Virus record (IMG/VR): IMGVR_UViG_3300031963_015213
Coordinates: 1-27,651 of that record
Strand: one strand, 5' to 3'
Length of the DNA: 27,651 nt
Source of the DNA: a virus
The notes below the pieces were generated by a model that was not told where the DNA came from, searched no databases, and saw nothing but the letters and a program-made list of their open reading frames with translations. Positions within the stretch are counted from its first letter, which is position 1. The number at the start of each line of letters is the position of its first letter. This document shows, one piece after another, positions 15,078-23,973 of the stretch. The position numbers were made by a program, and so were the translations under genes.

Positions 15078-17429
15078 TTATTGGATGGTTGCTTTGCCGA
15101 GACTGTCGGGTTCATCGCCGGTAAGGGTCGCCTTCAGTCCGTTGAACGCGACGAGTCCCCGCGGGTCGGTCTGGTGGTCGTCCGTGTCGAAGCGAACGAG
15201 ACGGCCGCGCAGGATAAAGTTTGCGGTCGTCATCGTGGTTTCAGTCGCCTCGGTGGCTCCGTAGATCACACGGTCCACGACGCAGGTATCGACGGAATCG
15301 ACTGGCTTGCGGACGATGCGCAGGCCGAAGCCGTGCGATGACGGAACACTCGTGAGCATGAAGCTGTGATCGAGCGAAGGAGGCAGGAACGTGACATCCG
15401 CGATGTTGCTCGGGCTTGGCGGGTTTCCCGATGGTAAGCCGATGTCGATGGCAACGCCCCAATGAACGAGGGTGTTCGAGTTGAAGACGGCGGCGACGAA
15501 CGAGAAATCGAGCGAGAGCCGCTTGCCGAGTCGCAGTTGCTTGCCGTTGACGTGGATGCGGAACAGCTCGCGGGAGAAGTCCGTCGGGTAAAACACCTGC
15601 TCGCCCGCGATGACCTGTTCAACCTGATAAAAGCCGCGTCCGTCCCATGCGTAGAATCCCGGGGCGGTGAGCTTGGTTGAGCGGCGGCCGAGATAGCCGG
15701 GGATCACCAGAGGCGCGGCGGTGTTGGTGTATTGATAGATCACGCCGGTCGCGGGTGATGCAGGGAGGACATTGGCCGTGGTGAAGACCAGCGGATCGAC
15801 ATGCACGGCGGGCAGCAGGCCGCCCACTCGCGGAAGGTCGGCGGGTTTGATCGACGGGACATCCTTCGCCTCGATCTTCTGGCGTGTCGGAAACACCTCG
15901 AAGAGTGTCGGCAGTTCCCACGCAGCGATGACGGTTTGTGAAGTGGAGCTGACGCCGGGTGGCGAGGTAGGGATGAATGTTTCCAGGTCTTCCACGCGCT
16001 CGCCAAGGTCATCAAGGATCAGTTGCAGCCCCTCGATTTGGGCGATGGTATGACCGTGCGCCTGAAATGCCGACACCGGGCCTGCGGTGGAAATGGTGAC
16101 GACATAGCCGTTCAGCGCGGGCGCTTCCGCAAACGTGATGCTGAGATCGTCCTCGCCATCGAACGTGACGGCCAGCGGTTCGACGATGGCGCGGCTTCCT
16201 CCGTTCTGGCGCACGGTGACATGCAGGTCGCGGGTGCCAAGGTTGTGGCTGATGGTGAAGTCCGAGTTCACCCCGTCACCGACGGGGGTGACGTAATGCT
16301 GTGAGCCGGTGATGATCTGGTCGGGCGTGAACGGCACATACGTCCTGCCATAGGGCGGCCGTAACCAGTCGATGTTGGCGGCGGTTTCGAGTCCTTCCCA
16401 GTTGAGTTCACGAATCAGGGAGATCGGAGCGCGGAACGGCGTGAGCGTGTAGGTTTTGTCAGGATCGTTCTCATCTTGAATTGCGACTTCGATTTCCAAG
16501 TCGGGCTTTACTTCGGCAGCTCCGCGCAGTGCGGCGGCGATTTCGGCGGTGTTGAGATCGAGGATGACGGTCGGATCACCGGGCGGCGCGGAAAACACAG
16601 CGACTTCGATCAACTCCTGGTCAATGCCGGCCATCTCGCCGTTGAAGGTGATGTGGGCGATGTTGGTCGCCGGGTTGCTGACGGAGAAAGATCCTCCATC
16701 GTCAGCCAGCACCGTGAGCGCGTCCTGAATTTCCTCGGGTCCGTCGTCCACGGACAATTCACGGGTCTTCTTGAACCCACGGCGCAACTGATAGGTGCCC
16801 TTGAAGGTCGGCTGGATTTTGAGTGCTTGGATTTCGGGCCAGAGCGTGGTGGCCGATGCCCCGCCTGCTTGCACCTCGCTCACCGTAGGTGCGGGCGGCA
16901 CGATCAATTCAAAGCTCGCAGTCGATGCGAGCGGCGCCTGCACGAGCCGGACCTCGTGGCGATATTGTCCCGCCACCTGCGTCGAGCGAACGCGCACGAA
17001 CGAGACGGGCCGCAATTCGGAAAGCAGTCCCCCGGCGGAATATCCGGATAGGGCGATTTCCTGCAGGCCGGTGGAAATGATCCACGAGCCATCCTGTTTT
17101 CCGACCACCGCGTCATCCAAACCGATGGCGGCGAGAGCGGTTTGCACAGCGCCCGCCGTGGCATCGTGGGAAATCGACGCGGTGTCTTGGCCGTCCACAC
17201 GCAACACGAAGAAGCCAGATGTCGGACGGGCATCGACGAATCCGATGGAGGCGCGGATGTGCGTCACAATCCTCTGGACCTCGATGGGCGATCCTTCGAG
17301 CGACTCGGCGAAGCGCAGGCCGATGCGCACCTTGTCACCCTGGACGAAGGCCGGGAATGAAATCGCGCTGCCGCCAAGCGTCGTGGTCAGCCTGCGGGTG
17401 GTGAGATTGGCGTAAACGGTGGCCTGCAT
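15078..17429 (-). CDS. Large tail fibre / receptor-binding structural protein
   Basis: At 783 aa this is the largest protein in the window. Two related beta-type modules occur in the first 300 residues (SGFFVLRVDGQDTASISHDATAGAVQ... and KGTYQLRRGFKKTRELSVDDGPEEIQ...). Around residue 370-450 is a module with GDGVNSDFTISHNLGTRDLHVTVRQNG, a common phage fibre module. A short coiled coil follows (AHGHTIAQIEGLQLILDDLGERVEDLE), typical of trimeric fibres, and then a beta-rich C-terminal domain that probably binds the receptor. It lies downstream of the tape measure and tail-tip genes, as expected. The start is ATG 17429; the upstream gene ends 32 bp before. Confidence 0.8.
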   Translation of the reverse strand: MQATVYANLTTRRLTTTLGGSAISFPAFVQGDKVRIGLRFAESLEGSPIEVQRIVTHIRASIGFVDARPTSGFFVLRVDGQDTASISHDATAGAVQTALAAIGLDDAVVGKQDGSWIISTGLQEIALSGYSAGGLLSELRPVSFVRVRSTQVAGQYRHEVRLVQAPLASTASFELIVPPAPTVSEVQAGGASATTLWPEIQALKIQPTFKGTYQLRRGFKKTRELSVDDGPEEIQDALTVLADDGGSFSVSNPATNIAHITFNGEMAGIDQELIEVAVFSAPPGDPTVILDLNTAEIAAALRGAAEVKPDLEIEVAIQDENDPDKTYTLTPFRAPISLIRELNWEGLETAANIDWLRPPYGRTYVPFTPDQIITGSQHYVTPVGDGVNSDFTISHNLGTRDLHVTVRQNGGSRAIVEPLAVTFDGEDDLSITFAEAPALNGYVVTISTAGPVSAFQAHGHTIAQIEGLQLILDDLGERVEDLETFIPTSPPGVSSTSQTVIAAWELPTLFEVFPTRQKIEAKDVPSIKPADLPRVGGLLPAVHVDPLVFTTANVLPASPATGVIYQYTNTAAPLVIPGYLGRRSTKLTAPGFYAWDGRGFYQVEQVIAGEQVFYPTDFSRELFRIHVNGKQLRLGKRLSLDFSFVAAVFNSNTLVHWGVAIDIGLPSGNPPSPSNIADVTFLPPSLDHSFMLTSVPSSHGFGLRIVRKPVDSVDTCVVDRVIYGATEATETTMTTANFILRGRLVRFDTDDHQTDPRGLVAFNGLKATLTGDEPDSLGKATIQ

Positions 17430-17461
17430 GGGGATGTCCTGCCCATGCCTGCCGCGTCAAC

Positions 17462-17623
17462 TCACAGCTCGAAGTAAGCAGCGTCGAACTTCGTCATGCC
17501 GTAGGGAAACGGCGGCTCCAACCCGGCCGCCTGCTCCGCTTCCTCCTCTTCCTTGCCCAGGCGTTTGGCGAGAAGTCGCTGTTCCTTGTCGAGGCCGAAG
17601 CCGTCTTTGGTTTCATCACTCAT
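17462..17623 (-). CDS. Small 53-aa protein coupled to tail-tip gene
   Basis: A short frame starts at ATG 17623, overlaps the stop of the upstream gene as ATGA, and ends at TGA 17462-17464. The product is highly charged, with KEQRLLAKRLGKEEEEAEQAA in its first half and PPFPYGMTKFDAAYFEL at the end. Without it the operon would have a 190-bp hole in an otherwise gapless region, and the codon use is GC-rich like its neighbours. I do not recognise it. Small charged proteins between tail-tip and fibre genes are sometimes assembly factors. Confidence 0.65.
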   Translation of the reverse strand: MSDETKDGFGLDKEQRLLAKRLGKEEEEAEQAAGLEPPFPYGMTKFDAAYFEL

Positions 17624-18672
17624 AGAGACCAGAACCTCCCTGCCAGATTGCGGTTGCGCAGCACTTGGAGAGCTTCGTTGAAGGCGTCGTTGCCGGGTGC
17701 GAGCAGGGTGCTGAAAATCGAATCAGCTATGCCGCCCAAAAGGCCGGTTCGGAGTTGGATTGGCTGGATGGGTGTCGGGTCCGGAATCCGCTGTGGCGCG
17801 TGGCACAAGTTCCAGAACTGGTCATGCTTCACGAACGGGGTCCAGGTGTCATCCATCGGCAAATCGGGTGAATATCCGGGTGGCGAGAGAAAATAGATGG
17901 TGGCGATCTTGATAGCGTCGAACTCTGGATCAGCGGTTCCTTCCAGCAGGTTGCCCATATCGACCTCTACAATCGGCTTGTATTTGGATGTCACGGTCAG
18001 CCACGGGCGTTTCCGCGGAGGCGTGGATCTGCCATAGTTGATGACGAGCAACGCACTGTAACTGTCGAGGAAGGGATTTCCTTGGATGACATCCAGCTTG
18101 GCCGCCGCACGATCCACGTAGAGCACCACGTCGCATGCACTCAGAAGCGGCGACTCACCGTCCGATTCGTATTGAACCTCCTGAATGCCGGAATTGAGAT
18201 TGCCTTGGAACACGACCTTTTCATCGGTCACACCGAACTGGATGAAGAACTCGGGCACTGCCTCGAATTCCACGGCGATGTTCCCCGACATCGAAACTGA
18301 AACCGATTCGGCATCCGCTCCCTTGCCGATGATGCGTGTTCCCGTGACGATAATCTGCGGCGACTCGGTGATGAGCGCGTCCACCGATTGATCCTTTTCC
18401 GGGCGCGATCCGGTTTCCTCTTCGATCCGGTCGAGCGTGCGCTCGGTGGCGAGTATGGCCAAAGTCGAAATTTCCGGTTCCACTCCGTTGACGAAGCCGG
18501 GGCGGATGCGGAACACCCACTTTTCGGCGATGTCGCTCCATTCCGGCACGATGGTCCATGGATGCACCCAACGTCGGGATGTTCTGACAAACCGCAGCGG
18601 CAGGCGGCGCGAGACCTCGTCGATCATGGCGTTCCATGTCTTGTGATTGATGATCGGAACTTTGCGTTTCAT
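17620..18672 (-). CDS. Probable tail-tip / baseplate protein, unknown family
   Basis: This 350-aa protein has no membrane segments. Its ATG overlaps the upstream stop (ATGA). Beta-rich stretches (SVSVSMSGNIAVEFEAVPEFFIQFGVTDEKVVFQG) are followed by a region with aromatic and proline residues (FLSPPGYSPDLPMDDTWTPFVKHDQFWNLCH) and a basic C-terminus (QVLRNRNLAGRFWSL). It sits two genes after the protein next to the tape measure, where distal-tail and baseplate hub proteins usually lie. The precise part of the tail is not identifiable. Confidence 0.7.
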   Translation of the reverse strand: MKRKVPIINHKTWNAMIDEVSRRLPLRFVRTSRRWVHPWTIVPEWSDIAEKWVFRIRPGFVNGVEPEISTLAILATERTLDRIEEETGSRPEKDQSVDALITESPQIIVTGTRIIGKGADAESVSVSMSGNIAVEFEAVPEFFIQFGVTDEKVVFQGNLNSGIQEVQYESDGESPLLSACDVVLYVDRAAAKLDVIQGNPFLDSYSALLVINYGRSTPPRKRPWLTVTSKYKPIVEVDMGNLLEGTADPEFDAIKIATIYFLSPPGYSPDLPMDDTWTPFVKHDQFWNLCHAPQRIPDPTPIQPIQLRTGLLGGIADSIFSTLLAPGNDAFNEALQVLRNRNLAGRFWSL

Positions 18673-19349
18673 GTCGGGATGAACAGGTGGCGACCTGCGG
18701 CTTTCGCATTCGGGTCTTTTTTGAGATCGGCTTCGCTCGGTCGGCGCTCTTGAAATTCGTAGCGGATGTTGTGGTGAACAATCTGGAACACCTCCTCGAT
18801 GGAACCGCCGTCGCTGGATGCCCGCAGGAACGCGAGCGGATAGTAGCCGAAGCCGTCGAGCGGTCCTTTGGCTGAGTCGGTCTGAACGATTTCGACGTTC
18901 TCACTCACCTGCTCGCCGGCCTTGTTTTCCTTCACACCGGAAATCCCACCGCTCACCGACTGCTTCACCTTGAGCGAAATGTAAATCCGCCCGTCCTTTG
19001 ATGCCTTCTTTGGATCCAGCTTGAGCGCCGGATAATCCTTTCCGGTTTCGCGGTTGCCATCCTTGTCGCGGTTGTCGATGCGGCGTTTCTGCCCGCTCTC
19101 GGTGATGACTGGAATCAGATCGTTGACGGTCCCGGGCGAGACTCGCACCGATGATCCACTCACCATGACGCGGAACGGATGGCGAAACATCTGGTTATCG
19201 CGGACGCGCACGATGGTTCCGTGAGGCGTGACACGCACGTCGATCCCGTCGTCTGGGACGATTTTGAGCGAATCAACCCAGCGCACGAGGCGTTCCCACG
19301 CATCGCGCACCTTCTCGCCTTTGCGCACTTTGATTTCACGCGTCGTCAT
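18669..19349 (-). CDS. Probable tail-tip protein, unknown family
   Basis: This 226-aa protein has an acid/base-rich N-terminal helix (REIKVRKGEKVRDAWERLVRW), then a beta-type region (IDVRVTPHGTIVRVRDNQMF) and a Lys-rich C-terminal part (PSEADLKKDPNAKAAGRHLF). It overlaps both neighbours by 4 bp (ATGA). The segment FRVMVSGSSVRVSPGTVNDLIP resembles a motif common in phage proteins that carry short beta modules near the tail tip. No enzyme motif is seen. Confidence 0.7.
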   Translation of the reverse strand: MTTREIKVRKGEKVRDAWERLVRWVDSLKIVPDDGIDVRVTPHGTIVRVRDNQMFRHPFRVMVSGSSVRVSPGTVNDLIPVITESGQKRRIDNRDKDGNRETGKDYPALKLDPKKASKDGRIYISLKVKQSVSGGISGVKENKAGEQVSENVEIVQTDSAKGPLDGFGYYPLAFLRASSDGGSIEEVFQIVHHNIRYEFQERRPSEADLKKDPNAKAAGRHLFIPT

Positions 19350-20077
19350 TGCTTGCTGGCCTTTTCATAGATCTCCTCAACCCAGCCGTTCGGCGGTGAG
19401 AGCAGCCATTCGTTTTCGATGCGCCACACGTCGCCGTTCTGTGAAATCTTCGGTGGCATCGCCATCCAGGTGCGGCTGCCGAAATCGACTTCAGCAATCG
19501 AGTCCGGCGCACCCGGGATGCTGGAATAGACCTTTCCGATGTCGTTGATCGCGTTCTTGGGAATCTGCTTCGCCGACCATGTGCGCGTGACGCGGGCAGT
19601 CATCACGGCATAGGTCGAGGTGCCGAACATGGGGTTCTTCTCGCCCGGCTTGGCTTTGCCCTTACCGCCGAGACCGCCTTTGCCCTTGGCCTCCTTTGGC
19701 ATGAACTCAGGGAACTTGAGCGGGCCACCCGGTTCCTCGTAATAGCCGCCGTAGGTTGCCTTAATCTCCTTGAGATTGGGATGCGACTCAAGCGGCTCTT
19801 CGGAAAAGTCGAAGCCGAGGTTCCATTGTTCGGTTTCCGCAGGTTCGGGCTCCTCGTCACCGGCGTATCCCTTGTAGGTGACGGTGACGATCCAGCCGTC
19901 GGTGCCGTCGTTGAGTGCCTGCCAGGTCCGGCTCTGTTCGACCAGCCCGTGAAACCGAGCATGCCCGACCGTGGTGACCTCGCCGATGCTCTTGGCATGA
20001 TAAGACACGGCGAATGTCGAAATCATGTTTTCGTCCCTGCCGCCGCTCGCGCCTTCGAGGATGGTGTTCTCAGCCAT
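19346..20077 (-). CDS. Probable distal-tail protein, unknown family
   Basis: This 243-aa protein is the first gene after the tape measure, a position usually held by the distal tail protein in siphoviruses. It is rich in aromatic beta-type segments (STFAVSYHAKSIGEVTTVG, WIVTVTYKGYAG). It contains a Lys/Gly-rich loop (KEAKGKGGLGGKGKAKPGEK, about residues 129-148) that looks disordered. The C-terminal part (WRIENEWLLSPPNGWVEEIYEKASKQ) is helical. The start is ATG 20077, 3 bp after the tape measure stop. The name is by position, not by recognised domain. Confidence 0.65.
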   Translation of the reverse strand: MAENTILEGASGGRDENMISTFAVSYHAKSIGEVTTVGHARFHGLVEQSRTWQALNDGTDGWIVTVTYKGYAGDEEPEPAETEQWNLGFDFSEEPLESHPNLKEIKATYGGYYEEPGGPLKFPEFMPKEAKGKGGLGGKGKAKPGEKNPMFGTSTYAVMTARVTRTWSAKQIPKNAINDIGKVYSSIPGAPDSIAEVDFGSRTWMAMPPKISQNGDVWRIENEWLLSPPNGWVEEIYEKASKQ

Positions 20078-20080
20078 GGC

Positions 20081-21769
20081 TTACGCAAAGACCGCCTCCC
20101 CCGGTTCCGGGGTAGTGCCCCTGTTCTTGGTGTTGTCGTGAATCTTCTTGAGCCAGTCGGTCTGCCGCTTGTTTTCCTCTAGCAGCCCTGCGTTTGCGCT
20201 GCGGCCGAAGAGCATGTTCATGGATTGTGCGAAGGAGCCGAGCTGTCCTGACCCGCCCGCGATGACTGCCGGGGCCGCTGGTTTTTCGGACGCCGCCGCC
20301 ATGCCGATCTGCTTGCCAGTCTTCGCCGGAGGAATGGCCGCTTTGATGCGCTCCACGGTGTCGCCGAACTCACGCTTCATGCCGGACGTGTCGATGGCTT
20401 CCGCGGTGTTTGCGAAGGTCTCGCTGAATCGGGTCTTCACGTTCTCACCGGCTTCTGCCAGACGTTGGGCGATCTTCTGTGCGGCAGGTTCCAACAGGTC
20501 ACCGGCCTTCGAGAACCGCGCCGCCGCGTCTTCATCGAGGATCGCCGCGCTCTCGCGGATCGTCTTCTGGATGCCGTTGAACGCATCCTCCTTGCCGAAC
20601 AACTCGGCCAGCGGGCGCGCCACCTCGATGATTTCCGAGAATCCTTTTTGAAGGAAACTGATGGCTGATAGAAAAATGCCGATGATGGCATTTCCCATCC
20701 CGCTCCAGAACTCGGGAGTCGTCAGGATTTGGAAATACGTCACCGCTGTTTTGAAATACTCGACGATGTATTGGCCGGTGGCGGCGATGGTCGCCCGCAG
20801 AGTGGCCCATAGGAAATTCACGCTTTGTGCGAACGCCAGTTTGAGCGACGACCAGACAAGGTTGAGTGCCTCGCCGCTGCGGAAGATCGCGACAAGGAAC
20901 TGGCCGGCCTCTGCCAACTTGGGCTTTGCCATTTCCACGAATTCGAGGAACTGCGGCGTGATGGATGCGAGTGCTGCCGCCAGTGGTTTGCCCACTTCCT
21001 CAAATCCCTGATTCAGCGCGGCCTTGATCTGGACGGACGCGTCCGCAGTCGCCGCCGCCGTGCCGCCGACCTGCTTTTCGATGGCGGCGAGCACCAATGC
21101 TTGCGCCTCGTGCATCCGATTGGACTCGGCCAGTGCCTTGATCTTGGCCTTTTCATCCTCAGTGAAGGTGATGCCCGAACGCCGCAAGGCGGCGAGTCCG
21201 TTGATTGGATCGTTGAGTGCCTTGCCGAGTTGGACGGCGTTCTGTTCGGCGGTGCCAAACCCGGCCGCCGCCATATCCACCGCCGCCTGCGTGGCCCGAT
21301 CAAAATTACCGCCCAACTCGTCGGCGGTGTTGGCGAGTTCCTTGAAGGTGAGAAGTTTCGCCTGGGTGAGTTGGATCGCATTTCCATCCGCTCCAGTCTG
21401 CAACTCGATCTTGTCCGCGAGGTTGTTCAACCGCTCGGCCACCGCGTCGGATTGGTCGCCGAACAGCCCCATGGATTTGGCGATGTTGCGGACGCGGGCG
21501 TCGGCGGAGTTAGCCGCCTCACCCGACAGGATCAGCTTGTAGGTCAACGCGCCAATCGCCGCGCCTGCGGCGGCCACAGCGGCGGCGACAACTGCCGTTC
21601 CCTTGGCCACGGATTTCATGGCGCTGCCCATCGACGCGAAACCCTTGGATGCGCCCGACGACATGCCGGCCATCGAGTTTTTTAAGCCGCTGGTTTCCGA
21701 CTTGGCAGTCTTCAACGCGGACTGGAATCCAGCCGTATTGAGTGTCAGCAGTGCGGTGAGCTTGGCCAT
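20081..21769 (-). CDS. Tail tape measure protein
   Basis: This 562-aa protein has an N-terminal segment with alternating small and hydrophobic residues (FQSALKTAKSETSGLKNSMAG), a long Ala-rich hydrophobic segment (about 54-80), a helical middle with a second hydrophobic stretch (FWSGMGNAIIGIFLSAISFL) and a charged C-terminal tail. TMP proteins span the tail tube lumen and set its length; at the usual 1.5 angstrom per residue this one would give a tail of roughly 80-85 nm. It follows the chaperone and a minor tail protein gene, the standard siphovirus order. A TTGACA motif (21786-21791) includes the previous gene's stop and lies 16 nt before this ATG. Confidence 0.9.
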   Translation of the reverse strand: MAKLTALLTLNTAGFQSALKTAKSETSGLKNSMAGMSSGASKGFASMGSAMKSVAKGTAVVAAAVAAAGAAIGALTYKLILSGEAANSADARVRNIAKSMGLFGDQSDAVAERLNNLADKIELQTGADGNAIQLTQAKLLTFKELANTADELGGNFDRATQAAVDMAAAGFGTAEQNAVQLGKALNDPINGLAALRRSGITFTEDEKAKIKALAESNRMHEAQALVLAAIEKQVGGTAAATADASVQIKAALNQGFEEVGKPLAAALASITPQFLEFVEMAKPKLAEAGQFLVAIFRSGEALNLVWSSLKLAFAQSVNFLWATLRATIAATGQYIVEYFKTAVTYFQILTTPEFWSGMGNAIIGIFLSAISFLQKGFSEIIEVARPLAELFGKEDAFNGIQKTIRESAAILDEDAAARFSKAGDLLEPAAQKIAQRLAEAGENVKTRFSETFANTAEAIDTSGMKREFGDTVERIKAAIPPAKTGKQIGMAAASEKPAAPAVIAGGSGQLGSFAQSMNMLFGRSANAGLLEENKRQTDWLKKIHDNTKNRGTTPEPGEAVFA

Positions 21770-21787
21770 CTGGCCACGGGTGGCATG

Positions 21788-22477
21788 TCAATCGAAGCCG
21801 GACTTCCCCTTCACGTTGGCGAAGAAATAGAGCAGCCGTTTTTCCATGGAACGTGTCTGCACCCGGAGCGCGGCATTCACACGCGCCCGCAGGCCGTTGA
21901 CCTTGGCGGCCCACTCCACGGCATTGGTGATCGACGCGCTGATCTCGCCATCCTTCACCTGGATGTCGGTGCTTCCGGGCGCGGCGTGGCGCGACACCCA
22001 TGCGGGCACGCGGATCTTTCCAACGCTCTGCGCCGCGGTCGCCCATGCCGATGCCAAATAGCCGACCCGTGCCTTCTTCGCCTTGATCAGTTCTGCGATC
22101 AGCGCCTTCGGTGCCTTGAGCTTGGTGCCGCCCTTGGCCACGCGCATAGTCCCACTTTTCCGCCGCGACTTGAGCACCGAGCGCATTTGCGCCAACGAAT
22201 CCACATCAGCCCGCTTCGGATCGGACACCCCGCGAAACACGGCGCGAATGTCGCCGGTGATCGCCTGCTCGCCGAGCTTCTTTGCCTTCACCCCGCGTGT
22301 GCTGCCACGGTTGGGCGGAGTGAAATCCAACAGGTGCCGGATGAAGCCGCGGACCTGTTCCTTCATGAATGTCTCGCCGTCGCGCTTCGAGTAAGCGGCG
22401 AGGCGGTCGGCGGCCCGCTGGAACTCATCGACATGCAGTTTGAATTTCACCTCATCACCCATCGTCATCGTCGCCAT
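21788..22477 (-). CDS. Probable minor tail / head-tail protein (HK97 gp10-like position)
   Basis: This protein is about 229 aa and strongly basic, with a Lys-rich middle (GTKLKAPKALIAELIKAKKARVG) and a terminal helical segment (RTQTRSMEKRLLYFFANVKG-like). ATG 22477 overlaps the frameshifted chaperone end by 23 bp; ATG 22468 and 22462 in the same frame are possible. It lies between the chaperone and the tape measure. An N-terminal stretch, VKFKLHVDEFQRAADRLAAYSKRDGE, suits a gp10-like tail component, but this is not certain. Confidence 0.65.
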   Translation of the reverse strand: MATMTMGDEVKFKLHVDEFQRAADRLAAYSKRDGETFMKEQVRGFIRHLLDFTPPNRGSTRGVKAKKLGEQAITGDIRAVFRGVSDPKRADVDSLAQMRSVLKSRRKSGTMRVAKGGTKLKAPKALIAELIKAKKARVGYLASAWATAAQSVGKIRVPAWVSRHAAPGSTDIQVKDGEISASITNAVEWAAKVNGLRARVNAALRVQTRSMEKRLLYFFANVKGKSGFD

Positions 22478-22703
22478 CGTCAACCATGCGGTCGATGAGT
22501 CCGATCAGCTCGTCCGGCGCGAGTGCCTGCATCGTCTCTTCGGTGGGTGGTTCAAGCGTCCAGAGATTGGCCGCCTGAAGTGAGCAGTGGTAATACTGGA
22601 GGGCACGCGCCATCGGCAGCCGCCAAATGATGAAGTCCTCGCTCCAACCGGTGTCCTTGGCGATGGTGAACACCGCGCTCGCCAACCAGCCGGGGTTCAG
22701 GAC
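22455..22703 (-). CDS. Tail assembly chaperone, frameshift extension (gpT-like part)
   Basis: This is a second frame, -1 relative to the chaperone gene, with no good start of its own. It is open from well before the slip site to TGA 22455-22457. After slippage at 22703-22709 it adds 82 residues (VLNPGWLASAVFTIAKDTGW..., ending MVDDGDDDDG), giving a 220-aa fusion of 138 plus 82 residues. The segment GWSEDFIIWRLPMARALQYY resembles the T-domain of other chaperones. The fused product recruits tail tube subunits in lambda; here the role is inferred from that arrangement. Confidence 0.8.
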   Translation of the reverse strand, partial: VLNPGWLASAVFTIAKDTGWSEDFIIWRLPMARALQYYHCSLQAANLWTLEPPTEETMQALAPDELIGLIDRMVDDGDDDDG

Positions 22704-23116
22704 TTTCCCGGCGCATCGTCCTCGCTGGACGGATACTTGCTTTCGACGCGGACGCTGGATGCGGTGAGCATCGCGTTGATCCGGTTGATTTCCGCCATCA
22801 AACCCGGGAGCATGTCGAAAGTGACATTGAGAGAGAACTTGAGCACACACCGATCCACGGTGTCATCACGAACGGCGTCCGCGATGTCATCTTCATCCGC
22901 CGACTGCATCCATGCAAATGCCATGATCTGCCGCTGCTCTTCCAAATCATCAAGCTCCAACGGTGGATCATCCTTGCCACGGGTGAACATGGTGAGCTTG
23001 AGCAGATAGGCCAGTTGCATCGAGCCCATGGTGTATGGACGCAGCTTGAGGTTGCCGATCCGACGTTCACCGTTGTCGATCATGCCAGTGGCAAGTTGAA
23101 GTTCGCGGTCGTTCAT
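22697..23116 (-). CDS. Tail assembly chaperone, zero-frame product (gpG-like)
   Basis: This 139-aa protein starts at ATG 23116, 4 bp after the previous stop, and ends PGKS at TGA 22697-22699. It is acidic and helical (DDLEEQRQIMAFAWMQSADEDDIADAVRDD). Tail chaperones bind the tape measure before the tail polymerises and are not kept in the virion. A GGGAAAG slippery heptamer lies six bases before the stop, so part of the ribosomes should shift into the overlapping frame to make a longer product. Order and frameshift match the lambda G/T arrangement. Confidence 0.85.
   Translation of the reverse strand: MNDRELQLATGMIDNGERRIGNLKLRPYTMGSMQLAYLLKLTMFTRGKDDPPLELDDLEEQRQIMAFAWMQSADEDDIADAVRDDTVDRCVLKFSLNVTFDMLPGLMAEINRINAMLTASSVRVESKYPSSEDDAPGKS
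22703..22709 (-). promoter_or_regulatory. Programmed -1 ribosomal frameshift site GGGAAAG
   Basis: In the zero frame the site reads G GGA AAG, the X XXY YYZ pattern used by phage lambda in its G/GT genes. It lies 4 codons from the end of the short product, and both frames agree downstream and upstream. Confidence 0.85.
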
Positions 23117-23120
23117 AATG

Positions 23121-23588
23121 TTAGAATTCGGAAAGGATTTGCTCGCGGGTGGCCTTAGATGCCTCGTCAGAACCGCTCGGCACGATGGCGATGCGCTTGC
23201 CTTTGCGGATCAGCAGCATCGGGCGCATCGTCTTGACCTTGTCGAGCAGCCGGTTGTGCTGGTCGTTCATCGCCCGCAGGTAGGCGATGGGGTGGTTGGC
23301 GTTGGCCTCGCACCAGGTAAGTGACTCGTAACGCTTGCGGAACTCATCAAACGTGATGCTTTCCGCCACCTCGATGGGTTCAAAGCTGATTTTGGCCGCG
23401 CCGTCCATGAGCCAGGTTACGGTGCGTTTCGCGCCGTTGGGCGTCTGTTCGACCGTGTCGGAATAGGCGGCTTCGGTGGCAAACATGCCGCCGCTTGAGA
23501 GTGCCGCAGCGACAAGCCGGGTGTTGCGGCTTTCGGTGGGTTTCGTGTCGTGATCGCGCACGACGCTGATGGTGGTTCCTTCTTTCAT
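23121..23588 (-). CDS. Unknown protein between tail tube and chaperone genes
   Basis: This 155-aa protein has a basic N-terminus (VVRDHDTKPTESRNTRLVAA) and a mixed alpha/beta middle (TWLMDGAAKISFEPIEVAESITFDEFRKRYESLTWCEANANHP). It ends just 4 bp before the chaperone start. A position between tube and chaperone suggests a tail assembly or minor tail role. No family is recognised. The sequence CTGAAAATCACC just before its ATG resembles CTGAAAATTACC before the gene at 24695. Confidence 0.65.
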   Translation of the reverse strand: MKEGTTISVVRDHDTKPTESRNTRLVAAALSSGGMFATEAAYSDTVEQTPNGAKRTVTWLMDGAAKISFEPIEVAESITFDEFRKRYESLTWCEANANHPIAYLRAMNDQHNRLLDKVKTMRPMLLIRKGKRIAIVPSGSDEASKATREQILSEF

Positions 23589-23623
23589 GGGTGATTTTCA
23601 GGTGATCGTTGAAAATGGATGCG

Positions 23624-23959
23624 TCATACCGCGCCTGCGGCGGGATGGTTCACTCCCGACAGTTCGAACGAGTTGTAGTCCTCGTTGGTCTGGGAGTTCT
23701 TGACGGTGGTGATGATGGTGGTTCCGCCCGTGATCTGCTCAGGCACGTAGGCGGCGGAGGCTCCACCCAGCAGGGATTCATCAGCGACACCCCGGCCCTT
23801 GACGGTAAAGCTGAAGGACGGGTCATAGCGGTTGCCCGTCTCGAATGCGCCGTCGCTCTTCTTGATGATCTTGTGTTCGAGCTGCTTCTGCACGTCCACG
23901 CTCTCCACGAGGGCGGCGGTGACGCACTTGACTCCGATTTCGTTGAACGCGGCGGGCAT
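23624..23959 (-). CDS. Tail-tube-like protein, paralog B
   Basis: ATG 23959 (MPAAFNEIGVKC) was chosen; a longer frame to 24421 lies over the neighbouring gene. The 111-aa product shares with the upstream gene the start MPAxF, a KGxG element in the middle (FSFTVKGRGVADE), a segment with TxVK (TIITTVKNSQTNEDYNSFEL) and similar overall length. Two consecutive small paralogs after the tail terminator and before the chaperone fit major tail tube or tube-associated subunits. The family is not recognised with certainty. Confidence 0.65.
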   Translation of the reverse strand: MPAAFNEIGVKCVTAALVESVDVQKQLEHKIIKKSDGAFETGNRYDPSFSFTVKGRGVADESLLGGASAAYVPEQITGGTTIITTVKNSQTNEDYNSFELSGVNHPAAGAV

Positions 23960-23973
23960 GGAATTGTTGAATG

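Noticed and set aside
20825-21685. 286-aa frame on plus strand
   Set aside because: Antisense to the tape measure gene, no recognisable motif.
21785-22498. 237-aa frame on plus strand
   Set aside because: Mirror of the minor tail gene, no recognisable motif.
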